DNA of 64,000 bases from Ardenticatenia bacterium. GTDB lineage: Bacteria > Chloroflexota > Anaerolineae > Ardenticatenales > Ardenticatenaceae. Made by a program: the position numbers and the translations under genes. The stretch lies in the NCBI GenBank assembly GCA_030949995.1, contig JAUZRY010000087.1:1-64000 (forward strand), written 5' to 3'. This document shows positions 46,465 to 55,678 of the stretch, in pieces; the stretch's first letter is position 1, and each line of letters begins with the position of its first letter. Under the pieces are notes generated by a model, which saw only the letters and a program-made list of their open reading frames with translations, was not told where the DNA came from and made no database searches.

Positions 46465-49074
46465 TTACGGTGCCACAGCCACGAACTCGAAGCTGCCGAA
46501 GCTGGGCACGCTGACCATCTTGGAGGTCACGGCCACTTCCAGCTTGACAGCGCCGGCGGGGATGTTCTGGGTGTCGTCGCCGGTGAGGATCACCTCGTAC
46601 ATACCGTCCTCGACCAGCTCAGCCTCACCACTCACTAACAGGTTGCCGGCGTCGTCGAAGACCAGGTATTTGACTGTCTCGATTTCGTCGGCGGGGTAGG
46701 GCTCATCGCGGAAGGTGACGTAGATCTCGAAGGTGGCCTCCTCGCCGGTCGTCACCTGGCCGGGGCCGTCCACCTCAACGTCGGCGATCTTGGGCTCACC
46801 GAAGCCGGCCCACTTGGTCGCCAAGTCGGGGTACTCTTCATTGCGGTCAATGACGACCACTTGGGCTGTGGTGTCCACACGGCTCAGGTAGAAGGGACCG
46901 GTGCCGACCCAGAAGTGGCCCATCTCCTCGTACCAGTTGGCCAGGTTCTCGTAGCGAGCTTGGGCCTCGTCGGCCGTGATGTACTCGCTCAGCGTGGGCT
47001 CATAGGGGATGAACCCATCTTCCATAGCCTGGTCCAAGTACTTCTTGAGGATTTCCAGGCTGGGGCCGGAGACATAGTTCATCCACTCCACGCCGGCGGC
47101 TTCGGACTTGTCCGAGGTGAAGGCCAGCTCACCGTTCGCCTCGGCGAGATAGCCGATGGCCAACGCGTGCCACGGGGACTGGCCTTGGTCGTAGTAGGGC
47201 CACCAGGTAGAGACCGTGTTCTCCGCGTCCAAGCTGTAGCTGTCGGAGTAGGTCTCGATCACCAGCGGGTCGGTGGAGACAATACGCACGCCCTTGAAGA
47301 CACTCAGGAAGGATTCAAGCGAGGGGACGACAGCCTCGTCGAAGATCTCGCTTTCCTGCTTACCACGGTCGAAGGTGAGGATCATGTTGATCACGAAGTC
47401 GCCCAAGCTGAGCGGGCTACCGTCGTGCCACTTGACCTTGTCGAAGAGGTCCTCGGGGTAGTAGACGACGGTCTTGACCTTGGCCGTCGCGCCGTCGGGG
47501 AACTTTTCGGCCACGGTCACGAAGCGCTGTTCGGCCGCATCCCAGTCCGCCCATGCGTCCTCGGGCACGGTGATTTCATCCTGGAACTCCAAGGTCACCC
47601 AGTCGAGGGTACGGCGGATAGGCAACCCCGTCTCGGCCACCACTTCGGCCCGCTCGATCCGGTTGGGCAGTTGGAGGCCGGTGTAGGGGTTAGGCACGGT
47701 GGCGAACTCACCGATGGCCCGCTGCACGTCGGTGTCGTAGATCCAGTTGCTGCCACCCAGCGGATTCCAGGGCTCGATGAGCACACCCTGCTGGCCCCAG
47801 CGGACTGTGCCGCCCACTTGGTCCTTCCAGCGCAGCGTGTAGGGCCAGAGCACAGCACCCTGGACACCACCGGCCAAGTCATACGCCACTTCTAGGTCGG
47901 CCGAGAAGGTTGTAAACGTCACACCGTCGGCCAGCCAGACGCGCACCGAATCCTGGAGGGCGTAGTCCATGGCCTGACGGAAGAGTTGATCGCGCTCCTC
48001 CATGGAGTTGAATTCGTTGTTGGCCAGCTTTTCGGCCACATCGTAGAAGTCGGGGTCGTTCTCGTAAGCCTGCCAGAGGGGGCCCGGAAGACCGAGGTTG
48101 GTGTAGAAGAAGGCGAAGTTACTGCCTTGGTCGCGGTCCACAGCGGTGGTGATCCAGCCACCCGTGTAGATGCTCCACTGGCCTTCGGCCGGGTCGGAGC
48201 CGTACCAGATGGGGCTCGCTTCGGTCCGGGTCTTGTACTGGCGGTCCACGGTGAAGCCCAGCTCTTCGAGCTGGTTGGACACGTAGTCACCGATCTGGGT
48301 GCGCTCGTCCTCAGTGCGGATGAGGAAGATAATGGTGACCGGTTCGCCGTTGTACGTCCACTTGCCGTCCACCATTTCAGCGCCCAGTGCCTGCATGCGC
48401 TCGGTGATCACCTGGCGTGCCCGTTCCAGGTCATAGGAGTACCGGGCTTCCAGCTCACGGACCTTGTCCACATAGCGAGCGTAGTCGGGGAAAGCTGACG
48501 TGATGGGCAAGTACTTCGTCCGGGCCAGACCGCCGTAAATCTCCTGCACGATGTAGTCGCGGTCCACCACCCAGTTCATGGCCTCGCGAATTTGCGGGTC
48601 GCCGAAGGGGTTGAGGCGTCCGTCGTTGAAGGTGAGCACGGGGTTGAATGTGAGCTCGGTGTAGGTGCCGAAGCTGAGCACGTAGGTCAGGTCGGGGTTC
48701 TCCTTGACCCGGGCAAAGGCTTCGGGGTCACTGAGGCCACCGCCGTAGAGGTCGATATCATCGGCTTCCAAGCGGGGGATCGCCTGATCATCGGACTCGA
48801 GAGCACTGAAGACCACCTGATCCACCCAAGCGCCCGTGCGATCCTCAGCCATCGGCTCGGGCGTAGCCGTGGGCTCAGGCGTGGCGGTGGGCTCCGGCGC
48901 CTCGGTAGGTTGTTCCATCGGGGCTTCGGTCGGCGTTGGCGGCGCAGCAGGTGCCTCAGTCGGCTCCTCGGGTGGCGCCGTTGTTGGCGTCGCCTGCTGT
49001 CCCGGACAGGCCGTTAGGGCCAAGGTCATGATGAGCAGCACGACAACACTCCAGAACAGACGTTTACGTGGCAT
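46465..49074 (-). CDS. Peptide-type ABC transporter substrate-binding lipoprotein, operon 1
   Basis: 869 residues, long for family 5 (usual 500-650). Signal peptide with lipobox LTAC (Cys23), then a Pro/Thr/Glu linker to about 78. The periplasmic-binding fold has IREAMNWVVDRDYIVQEIYGG and KVKWHDGSPLSLGDFVINM, but the order and spacing are unusual. The last 110 residues form an Ig-like domain (EPKIADVEVDGPGQVTTGEE). First gene of operon 1, preceded by a promoter and followed by a stem-loop. Ligand unknown; the extra C-terminal domain may hold it near the cell surface or partner. Confidence 0.88.
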   Translation of the reverse strand: MPRKRLFWSVVVLLIMTLALTACPGQQATPTTAPPEEPTEAPAAPPTPTEAPMEQPTEAPEPTATPEPTATPEPMAEDRTGAWVDQVVFSALESDDQAIPRLEADDIDLYGGGLSDPEAFARVKENPDLTYVLSFGTYTELTFNPVLTFNDGRLNPFGDPQIREAMNWVVDRDYIVQEIYGGLARTKYLPITSAFPDYARYVDKVRELEARYSYDLERARQVITERMQALGAEMVDGKWTYNGEPVTIIFLIRTEDERTQIGDYVSNQLEELGFTVDRQYKTRTEASPIWYGSDPAEGQWSIYTGGWITTAVDRDQGSNFAFFYTNLGLPGPLWQAYENDPDFYDVAEKLANNEFNSMEERDQLFRQAMDYALQDSVRVWLADGVTFTTFSADLEVAYDLAGGVQGAVLWPYTLRWKDQVGGTVRWGQQGVLIEPWNPLGGSNWIYDTDVQRAIGEFATVPNPYTGLQLPNRIERAEVVAETGLPIRRTLDWVTLEFQDEITVPEDAWADWDAAEQRFVTVAEKFPDGATAKVKTVVYYPEDLFDKVKWHDGSPLSLGDFVINMILTFDRGKQESEIFDEAVVPSLESFLSVFKGVRIVSTDPLVIETYSDSYSLDAENTVSTWWPYYDQGQSPWHALAIGYLAEANGELAFTSDKSEAAGVEWMNYVSGPSLEILKKYLDQAMEDGFIPYEPTLSEYITADEAQARYENLANWYEEMGHFWVGTGPFYLSRVDTTAQVVVIDRNEEYPDLATKWAGFGEPKIADVEVDGPGQVTTGEEATFEIYVTFRDEPYPADEIETVKYLVFDDAGNLLVSGEAELVEDGMYEVILTGDDTQNIPAGAVKLEVAVTSKMVSVPSFGSFEFVAVAP

Positions 49075-49106
49075 GTGTTCTCCTCCTCACATGTTCACAA
49101 GTTGAC

Positions 49107-49134
49107 ATTCTAATTACACCACCCGCTTCGACAA
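49107..49134 (-). promoter_or_regulatory. Promoter of operon 1
   Basis: Minus strand TTGTCG (49134-49129), 16-base spacer, TAGAAT (49112-49107). The leader of about 25 bases contains AGGAGGAGAAC before the ATG. Confidence 0.5.
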
Positions 49135-49154
49135 AAAACCGTCCGGGGTTTTTC
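49133..49154 (-). terminator. Probable terminator of operon 2
   Basis: AAAAACC and GGTTTTT form a seven-base stem with a six-base loop (GTCCGG); the minus strand continues into T6. It is 65 bases past the last gene of operon 2 and touches the operon 1 promoter -35. Confidence 0.5.
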
Positions 49155-49218
49155 TCTCTCCTCTCACCCCCTTTCTGGTAACATGTGCGTCAAAGCGACG
49201 GTGATCCACAATTGGACC

Positions 49219-50237
49219 TCATTCACCGCGCAAGCGCGGATCGAACGCATCGCGCAGGCCATCGCCCAGGAAATTGAATGCTAGCGTGGTCAACGTCAGG
49301 GCCAGAGACGGCACAAAGACTTGGTGAGGATAAACAGTCAGAGCACGGAAGGCATCAGAGATCATCAGTCCCCAACTTGGTGTTGGAGGGTTCACGCCCA
49401 AGCCAATGAAACTCAAAAACGCCTCCAGGAAAATGTAGCCTGGTATGGCTAGCGTTTCAGCCACGATGCAAGGGCCTAAGATGTTAGGCAACACGTGGCG
49501 TATGAGGATACGTCTGTTACTGGCCCCGAGGGCGCGAGCGGCTTCGATGAACTCCTTTTCCTTCACGGCCAACGTCTGTCCGCGGGCGATTCGTGCCATA
49601 CCGATCCAGTTAATCAGGCCGATGGCGATGAAGATAAACAACATGCCGCCCATCGATTTGTCCAAATCCACCAACATCTGAGCGATGCCACCCCCTCCTC
49701 GGCGGGAAAGGGCCTTAAAGTATACTTGCATCAAGATTACAAAGATAATAAAGGGAAACCCGTAGAGGAAATCCACAAATCGCATCATCCAATTGTCTAC
49801 CTCGGGTCTCGAATATCCCGAAATAAGACCATATGCCAAGCCCACGACGAGACTGACCAAGATGCCATGATGGCCACAGAGAGAGATACTCGGGCCCCGT
49901 AGATGGTGCGGCTGAGCAGATCACGCCCGAGTGCGTCTGTGCCCAAGATGAAAAGTCGTCCATCATCAGCCCGTTCCATGATGCCCAAGTCATGGTACTT
50001 AAAGTTTGCCTCTGAGTAGTGGTATGGGGCGAGCAGTGGCTTCGTCTCACCACCGGTAAATAAGGTCAAGAGGGCTGTATCGGCGAACAGAGCGACAATG
50101 AGGAGGAAGAGGATGAAGACACCACTCACAACGGCCAGACGGTTGTTGAGAAGTTGACGAACAGCATCGGCCAAGGGGCTCCGGCCACGTCGCACTTGAG
50201 CTCCCCACGTGTCCATTGTTGGTGTCTGAACAGCCAT
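49219..50237 (-). CDS. DppC-like ABC permease, operon 2, one frameshift
   Basis: About 339 residues after restoring one base near 49867, where SVAIMA meets ILVSLVVGLAYG. Helix 1 near 33-53, GTDALGRDLLSRTIYGAR as the conserved loop, EAA segment IEAARALGASNRRILIRHVLPN, and the ending FNFLGDGLRDAFDPRLRG are all present. It is the last gene of operon 2, which has no ATPase genes. Confidence 0.9.
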
Positions 50238-50284
50238 GTTTTCTCTACTCTCTTCGGCTTGCCTGTTTTGCTCCTCAGCCGTCT

Positions 50285-51259
50285 TTATTCATAGCGGATA
50301 CGCGGGTCAAGCCACGCGTACAGCACGTCCACGACTAAGTTCGCAATGATTAACAACACGGCGTAGAGGAGTGCCGTGCCCATGATGACCGGATAATCTC
50401 GGTTCGTTACACTTTGCACGAAATGTCGTCCCAAGCCGTTGATACCAAAAATTTGCTCCGTGATAAAGGAGCCGGTGACAACGGCCGCAAAGAGAGGCCC
50501 CAAGATAGTGACCACAGGGATCAGGGCGTTTTTCAGGGCATGGCCTAAAATGATGCTGCGTTCACGCAAGCCCTTGGCTCGCGCGGTGCGGATGTAATCT
50601 TCCCTGATGACCTGGAGCAGGCTGGCCCGTGTCAAGCGCGCTATGCTGGCTGAAAGGGCTGTGCCCAAGGTAATTGTGGGAAGCACGGCGTGTTGCCAGA
50701 ATTTGGTGGTCATGGGGGGAATAAAGCCCAAGTAGAACTCGGTGTAATCGGCACCCCAGCGGGCGACGGGCAACCAGCCCAGCTTGACACCGAAGAGCCA
50801 AATGAGGAACGGTCCCAACACGATGTTCGGAATAGAAACGCCCAAAATAGCAATGAATGAACTCGTGTAGTCCAACCACGTGTTGTGGTTCAGCGCGGCA
50901 ATAATCCCTGCCGGTAATCCAATGGCGAGCCCTAGCAGGAGTGACAACACGCCAAGCTGGAAGGAAACTGGAAACGTCTGCTTAATGATGTCATTGACAG
51001 TGAGGGAACGACTGCGGAAGGAGGGGCCTAAATCACCGCGCAGGAGATCCCACCAGTAGGCTAAAAACTGCTTCCAAAGCGGCCAATCCAGATTGTACTT
51101 GCGCTCCAAATTTCGCACCACGGACTCGGGCAAGCTGCGGTCTCCGGCGAAATCGAAGGGTCCCCCCGGGAGAGCACGGGCTAAGAAGAACGTGACTGTG
51201 CCCACGGCGAAGAGCACCGGAATAGCCCACAGCAGCCGTCGAATGATGTACTTAAGCAT
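50285..51259 (-). CDS. DppB-like ABC permease, operon 2
   Basis: 324 residues, six helices. MLKYIIRRLLWAIPVLF is the standard N-terminus, then GPFDFAGDRSLPESVVRNLE. EAA loop: REDYIRTARAKGLRERSIIL. LGPLFAAVVTGSFITEQIFG and DVLYAWLDPRIRYE close it. It pairs with the DppC-like subunit 47 bases downstream. Confidence 0.93.
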   Translation of the reverse strand: MLKYIIRRLLWAIPVLFAVGTVTFFLARALPGGPFDFAGDRSLPESVVRNLERKYNLDWPLWKQFLAYWWDLLRGDLGPSFRSRSLTVNDIIKQTFPVSFQLGVLSLLLGLAIGLPAGIIAALNHNTWLDYTSSFIAILGVSIPNIVLGPFLIWLFGVKLGWLPVARWGADYTEFYLGFIPPMTTKFWQHAVLPTITLGTALSASIARLTRASLLQVIREDYIRTARAKGLRERSIILGHALKNALIPVVTILGPLFAAVVTGSFITEQIFGINGLGRHFVQSVTNRDYPVIMGTALLYAVLLIIANLVVDVLYAWLDPRIRYE

Positions 51260-51278
51260 TCCTCACCATCCTTGGCGG

Positions 51279-51318
51279 CCTGGCGTGTCCCCGGGATTAC
51301 CCTTGGGGACACGCCAGG
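51279..51318. repeat. 14-bp stem-loop after the operon 2 binding-protein gene
   Basis: CCTGGCGTGTCCCC pairs with GGGGACACGCCAGG around a 12-base loop that has an inner GGG/CCC pairing. It starts 11 bases past the binding-protein stop and 20 bases before the permease start. No T-tract. Same placement as the operon 1 stem-loop. Confidence 0.75.
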
Positions 51319-51329
51319 ACCCTCTGGTT

Positions 51330-53231
51330 CTACTGGCCCAAGGCCGCGTTCCTGGCCTCCACGTCAATGGACCATCGCCAGATGTGCAAGCGGCCCGGGT
51401 CACCCCACACCCGGTTCAACCAAGGCTTGGCCAAGCCATTCCGGGTGTAGTAGTAGATGGGCGCAATGGCCGCAATTTCGTCCACCAGCAACTGCTCGGC
51501 CCGCTTGTAGAGCTCGACCTGCTCTTCAGGGGAAGCCGTTTGTGCTTGCTTAGTCGTCTGGTCGAACTCGGCCACCAGATCACCTACTTGCGGGTCATCG
51601 GCCGAGAGCATGGGCTCGTTGGCACCTTCAGAGGGGCTGAAGACCTCGTGGACCCAATTGTTGGCGTGCGGGTAGTCGGCGCACCAGCCGAGCCGGTAGA
51701 CGTTGGGCTTGTCTTCCAAGGGACTATCAATGTCAATGGTCTTGAGGTACACGCGCCACTCTTGGGTCTCAATGGTGACGTTCATCTCAGGGTAAGCCGA
51801 CTTCCACATGGCTTGGATGGCTTCAGCGATGCGGGCGTGGCTTTCGCTCACATTGTGCATGAGCAGGATGTCCAGCCCAGCTCCGTTGGGATATCCGGCC
51901 TCCTCGAGGAGCTTGCGCCCTTCCTCGACGGCTCGCTCGTATCCCCAGCCGTTCATGTCCTCGGGCAACGCCCAAGGGGCCACCTCTGGATCGCCGGCCG
52001 GGGAGCCGAAGTTCAGCGGGTTGGTAAACGTGTTCGCCGGAATTTGACCACCCTTGAGCACCTCTTCCACCAGTGTCTTGCGGTCGATGGCCATGGAGAG
52101 GGCCCGGCGCACGCGCACGTCGTCCGTGGGTGGCTTCTGAGTGATGAAGCCATAGTAGTAGGTGCAGTTGATCGGCTGATTCACGTATTCCTTGCTGAGT
52201 ACCGGGTCAGTTTGCACGCGCTCCATTTGCTCGAGCGGCACCCCGGCAGTGTCCAGCTCGTTGGCTTCGTAAAGGGCGAACTCTGTCGAAACCTCTTCGA
52301 TCATGAGGCCGAAGATGCGCTCGATGTTTCCGGCTTGGTCGGCCAACTCCTCCCAACCGTACCAATAGGGATTTTTGACGAGCACGATGTTATCACCGTG
52401 CACCCATTCGCTCAGCGTGTAAGGACCGTTGGTTACAATAAAGCCCGCCTCGATCCATCGGTCTCCTTTCTGATCAATGATCCACTTGGGCTGAGGCCGC
52501 GCGATCCACATGCTGGCGATTTGCGGGAAGAAACCGGCCCCGTATTCCAGCGTGAACTCGACGGTGAATTCATCCACCGCCCGCACGCCGACAGCATCGT
52601 AAAGGGCTTGGAATTCCTCGCTCTCGGGGTCAGCTTCAGTGGTGTTGAGATCCTTGCACCCTTTCACAATGTAGAGCACATAGGAATAATCGGACCCGGT
52701 CGTGGGGTCACAGGTGCGCTTTACGCCGTAGACCACGTCTTCAGCCGTGACAATGCGGGGGTTTTCATTATCATCGAGCACCTGTTCGACTTCACCGGTT
52801 GCCGGATTGTACTTCACCCAGACGGCATCGTCGCGCATCTTGAACGTCCAGACAGTATTGTCCTCGTTGGAACTCCACTCGGTGGCCAGTTCAGGGATAG
52901 GTTCCATGGTCTCGTCGTCCAAGTCTGTGAGCCCTAAGAACATTTCCTCGATCAGGCCCACCGACGTGGTATCCGTGGCCAACGCCGGATCAAGCGTGGG
53001 TGGTTCCGTGCCCCAGTTGATGTTGAGCGTCACCGGCTCAGGCCCTTTGGGCTCTGGAGTCGCCGTCACCACAATCTGCTCAACCACCGGCGTCCCTTCG
53101 ACGATGCGGGTGACTTCGACGATTTGAGTTTCCACCACTCGTTGCACTTCTGTCGCCTGTTGTTGTCCGGGGCAGGCAACGAGCAGAAGTGCTAAAACCA
53201 TAAGAGCGATAGACAGCACAGGTTTCTTCAT
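51330..53231 (-). CDS. Peptide-type ABC transporter substrate-binding lipoprotein (OppA-like), operon 2
   Basis: 633 residues with lipobox LVAC (Cys20). GTEPPTLDPALATDTTS begins the mature fold and is nearly shared with the operon 3 protein. VTAEDVVYGVKRTCDP and VKGCKDL give a Cys pair also found there, probably a disulfide. NGPYTLSEWV and VRRALSMAIDRKTLV are family motifs, and LGWCADYPHANNW matches OppA-type peptide-binding proteins. Extracellular peptide capture is likely. Confidence 0.92.
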   Translation of the reverse strand: MKKPVLSIALMVLALLLVACPGQQQATEVQRVVETQIVEVTRIVEGTPVVEQIVVTATPEPKGPEPVTLNINWGTEPPTLDPALATDTTSVGLIEEMFLGLTDLDDETMEPIPELATEWSSNEDNTVWTFKMRDDAVWVKYNPATGEVEQVLDDNENPRIVTAEDVVYGVKRTCDPTTGSDYSYVLYIVKGCKDLNTTEADPESEEFQALYDAVGVRAVDEFTVEFTLEYGAGFFPQIASMWIARPQPKWIIDQKGDRWIEAGFIVTNGPYTLSEWVHGDNIVLVKNPYWYGWEELADQAGNIERIFGLMIEEVSTEFALYEANELDTAGVPLEQMERVQTDPVLSKEYVNQPINCTYYYGFITQKPPTDDVRVRRALSMAIDRKTLVEEVLKGGQIPANTFTNPLNFGSPAGDPEVAPWALPEDMNGWGYERAVEEGRKLLEEAGYPNGAGLDILLMHNVSESHARIAEAIQAMWKSAYPEMNVTIETQEWRVYLKTIDIDSPLEDKPNVYRLGWCADYPHANNWVHEVFSPSEGANEPMLSADDPQVGDLVAEFDQTTKQAQTASPEEQVELYKRAEQLLVDEIAAIAPIYYYTRNGLAKPWLNRVWGDPGRLHIWRWSIDVEARNAALGQ

Positions 53232-53341
53232 GGTTCTCCTCCTCCTTCTTTACAACCGATGCACATTACTGGAATGAGCATTTTTTAATAAGTTCCGGAT
53301 TCCACCCCCTTTCTGCAACAACTTGCGAGGACTCCCTACAC

Positions 53342-53370
53342 AATACACAATTTTCCCCCTCACGGTTCAA
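53342..53370 (-). promoter_or_regulatory. Possible promoter of operon 2
   Basis: Minus strand TTGAAC (53370-53365), 17-base spacer, TGTATT (53347-53342). A second candidate, TTATTA-17-TAATGT, lies closer to the start; I cannot choose between them. Confidence 0.35.
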
Positions 53371-53421
53371 CACTGAAACACGCGGTCACAGCGACCGTCC
53401 AAGGAGAGCAGGTTGGGGTGT

Positions 53422-54432
53422 TCAATGCACGAGGTGGCAAGCCACGTAGTGGCCTCCGCCGGCGTCCTTGAATTCCGGTTCTGGGTCCTCACGACAGACA
53501 TCCATAGCCAGCGGACATCGTGTGTGGAAGCGGCATCCCCGTGGAGGGTTGGTTGGACTCGGGACGTCGCCTTCTAAGATGATACGTTGCCGTTGGGCTT
53601 CGATTTCAGGATCGGGGATGGGCACTGCTGAGAGGAGCGCTTGCGTGTAGGGGTGCAGTGGGTGCTCATAAAGCTCCACGCGATTGGCCAGCTCGACAAT
53701 TTTGCCCAAATACATCACGGCGACCCGGTCGGAGATGTGGCGCACGACGCTCAGGTCGTGAGCGATGAACAGGTAGGTGAGCCCAAACTGTTCTTGGAGG
53801 TCCTCGAGCAAGTTGATGATCTGGGCTTGGATGGAAACGTCCAAGGCTGAGATGGGTTCGTCGCACACGATGAAATCCGGGTTGAGGGCCAAGGCCCGGG
53901 CGATACCGATCCGTTGGCGTTGGCCGCCCGAGAACTCATGGGGATATCGGTTGATGAAGTACGGGTTCAGGCCCACAACGCGCAGGAGCTCTTGGACGCG
54001 CTCCCGTTTCTCCTTGCCCTTGGCGATGCCGTGCACTTCCAGCGGTTCGCCCACAATGCCTCCCACGGTCATGCGAGGGTTCAGGGAGGCATAGGGATCC
54101 TGGAAAATCATTTGCATGCGGCGGCGCATACGTCGTAATGCCTCTCCCTTAAGGGTTGTGAGGTCCACATCGCCGAAGTAGACATGGCCGGAGGTGGGAC
54201 GATAGAGTTGTAGGATGGCCCGCCCTGTTGTGCTCTTGCCGCAGCCCGATTCCCCCACGAGTCCGAGGGTTTCGCCGCGCTTGATTTCAAAGTCGAGGCC
54301 GTCAACAGCTTTGACATCGCCCACGTGGCGCTGGAAGATGATGCCTCTGGTGATGGGAAAATAGACGCGCAATCCTTCAACACGGATCAACGGCTGCTCC
54401 CGTCCATTTCCGTTGGCACGCTGAGCATTCAT
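53422..54432 (-). CDS. Peptide-type ABC transporter ATP-binding protein (OppF-like), operon 3
   Basis: 336 residues from ATG 54432, directly after [26 protein letters not shown] Walker [32 protein letters not shown] signature, [12 protein letters not shown] Walker B and FIAHD H-loop. HPY tail with [15 protein letters not shown] and the closing ACHLV. It ends operon 3. As operon 2 has no ATPases, this pair may serve both transporters. Confidence 0.92.
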   Translation of the reverse strand: MNAQRANGNGREQPLIRVEGLRVYFPITRGIIFQRHVGDVKAVDGLDFEIKRGETLGLVGESGCGKSTTGRAILQLYRPTSGHVYFGDVDLTTLKGEALRRMRRRMQMIFQDPYASLNPRMTVGGIVGEPLEVHGIAKGKEKRERVQELLRVVGLNPYFINRYPHEFSGGQRQRIGIARALALNPDFIVCDEPISALDVSIQAQIINLLEDLQEQFGLTYLFIAHDLSVVRHISDRVAVMYLGKIVELANRVELYEHPLHPYTQALLSAVPIPDPEIEAQRQRIILEGDVPSPTNPPRGCRFHTRCPLAMDVCREDPEPEFKDAGGGHYVACHLVH

Positions 54433-54505
54433 ACCTCCTCCCTTCTTCCCGGCGTGCACATCACTGGGAACCGTCCGGCCCGAGGTACGCGAGGTGAACG
54501 CGCCT

Positions 54506-55520
54506 TCATTGAAGCGCAGCCGCCCGCCACGCTGCCAACACCTCTTCACCCACAGGCTTCACCCAACACGCGGTCTCATGTTCGGGGCCCACTTTTTCCA
54601 ATGGGGGATCCTCCTCGAAACAGCGTTCGATGGCAAAGCGACAGCGCGGGGCGAAAGGACATCCTTGGGGATAGTCAATGAGATCGGGGGGCAACCCCCT
54701 CGATGGGTTCCAGTCGTTCTCGGCGCTTCTCGTCCAAGCGGGGAATGCTCTGCAACAGGCCAATAGTGTAGGGGTGGCGCGGGTTCCGGTAGATGTCGGC
54801 CGTCTGAGCACTTTCCACGACTTGGCCGGCGTACATGACGATGATGCGGTCGGCCAAGCCGGCCAGCAGGGATAAGTCGTGGGTGATCCAGATGATGGCC
54901 ATGCCGATTTCGTCGCGCAGGCGTTTGACCAGCTCCACGATTTGAGCTTGGATGGTCACGTCGAGGGCTGTAGTGGGCTCGTCGGCGATCAGGAGGCGGG
55001 GGTTGCACGCCAATCCCATGGCGATCATCACCCGTTGGCGCATTCCGCCCGAGAATTGATGGGGGTAGTTGTCAATGCGTTGTTCGGCGGCGGGGATGCC
55101 CACCATCTTCAGCAGCTCGATGGCCCGACGGCGCGCCTGTTGGTGGTTCATGCCCAAGTGGAGTTCGAGTGCCTCGGTAATCTGTTGTTCAATGGTGAGC
55201 ACGGGGTTGAGCGAAGTCATGGGGTCCTGAAAGATCATGGCCATGCGGTTGCCCCGCACTTCGCGCATTTCCTCCTCGTCGATTTTGAGGAGATCCCGGC
55301 CCTCGAAGATGATTTCTCCGCTGGTGATTTTGCCGGGCGGGGAGGGAATGAGGCGCATGATGGAGAGAACCGTTACGCTCTTGCCGGATCCCGATTCACC
55401 CACGATGCCCAATGTCTCCCCTTCGTCCACGTGGAAGGAGACCCCGTTGACCGCGTGAACGATGCCGTCTTGGGTGTAGAAGCGGGTTTCGAGGTCACGC
55501 ACGTCGAGCAGTCGGGCCAT
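54506..55520 (-). CDS. Peptide-type ABC transporter ATP-binding protein (OppD-like), operon 3, one frameshift
   Basis: 337 residues after correction. Walker [50 protein letters not shown] and WITHD are intact. The C-terminal HPY part ([19 protein letters not shown]) lies in another frame: one extra base in the plus-strand C5 run at 54695-54699. Removing it joins EPIEG to [10 protein letters not shown]. If real, the shift would remove only the HPY tail and leave the ATPase core. A promoter candidate precedes it. Confidence 0.9.
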
Positions 55521-55573
55521 ACGTTCCTTTTCCTTTCAGTGTACAGGCCACCGCGCCAAGGTGTCGGCCACGT

Positions 55574-55602
55574 ATGATACCACACCTTTGCATCACGTAA
55601 AA
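55574..55602 (-). promoter_or_regulatory. Possible internal promoter for the operon 3 ATPase genes
   Basis: Minus strand TTTTAC (55602-55597), 17-base spacer, TATCAT (55579-55574), in the 158-base gap between the permease and OppD-like genes. It would allow ATPase expression separate from the rest of operon 3. Confidence 0.35.
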
Positions 55603-55678
55603 CTGGTTCACACGGGAGCGGTAGACGAAGGCAGGAGTCGGCTTCCGAGTGCCATGCGAGTGTGGTCCACCGGGTTTT

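Noticed and set aside
51093-52937. 614-codon plus-strand open frame
   Set aside because: Antisense to the operon 2 permease and binding protein; low-complexity translation.
54506-55520. Two separate genes for the operon 3 OppD ATPase and its tail
   Set aside because: The tail fragment has no start or ribosome site and is the normal HPY domain; one base in a C5 run explains the break.
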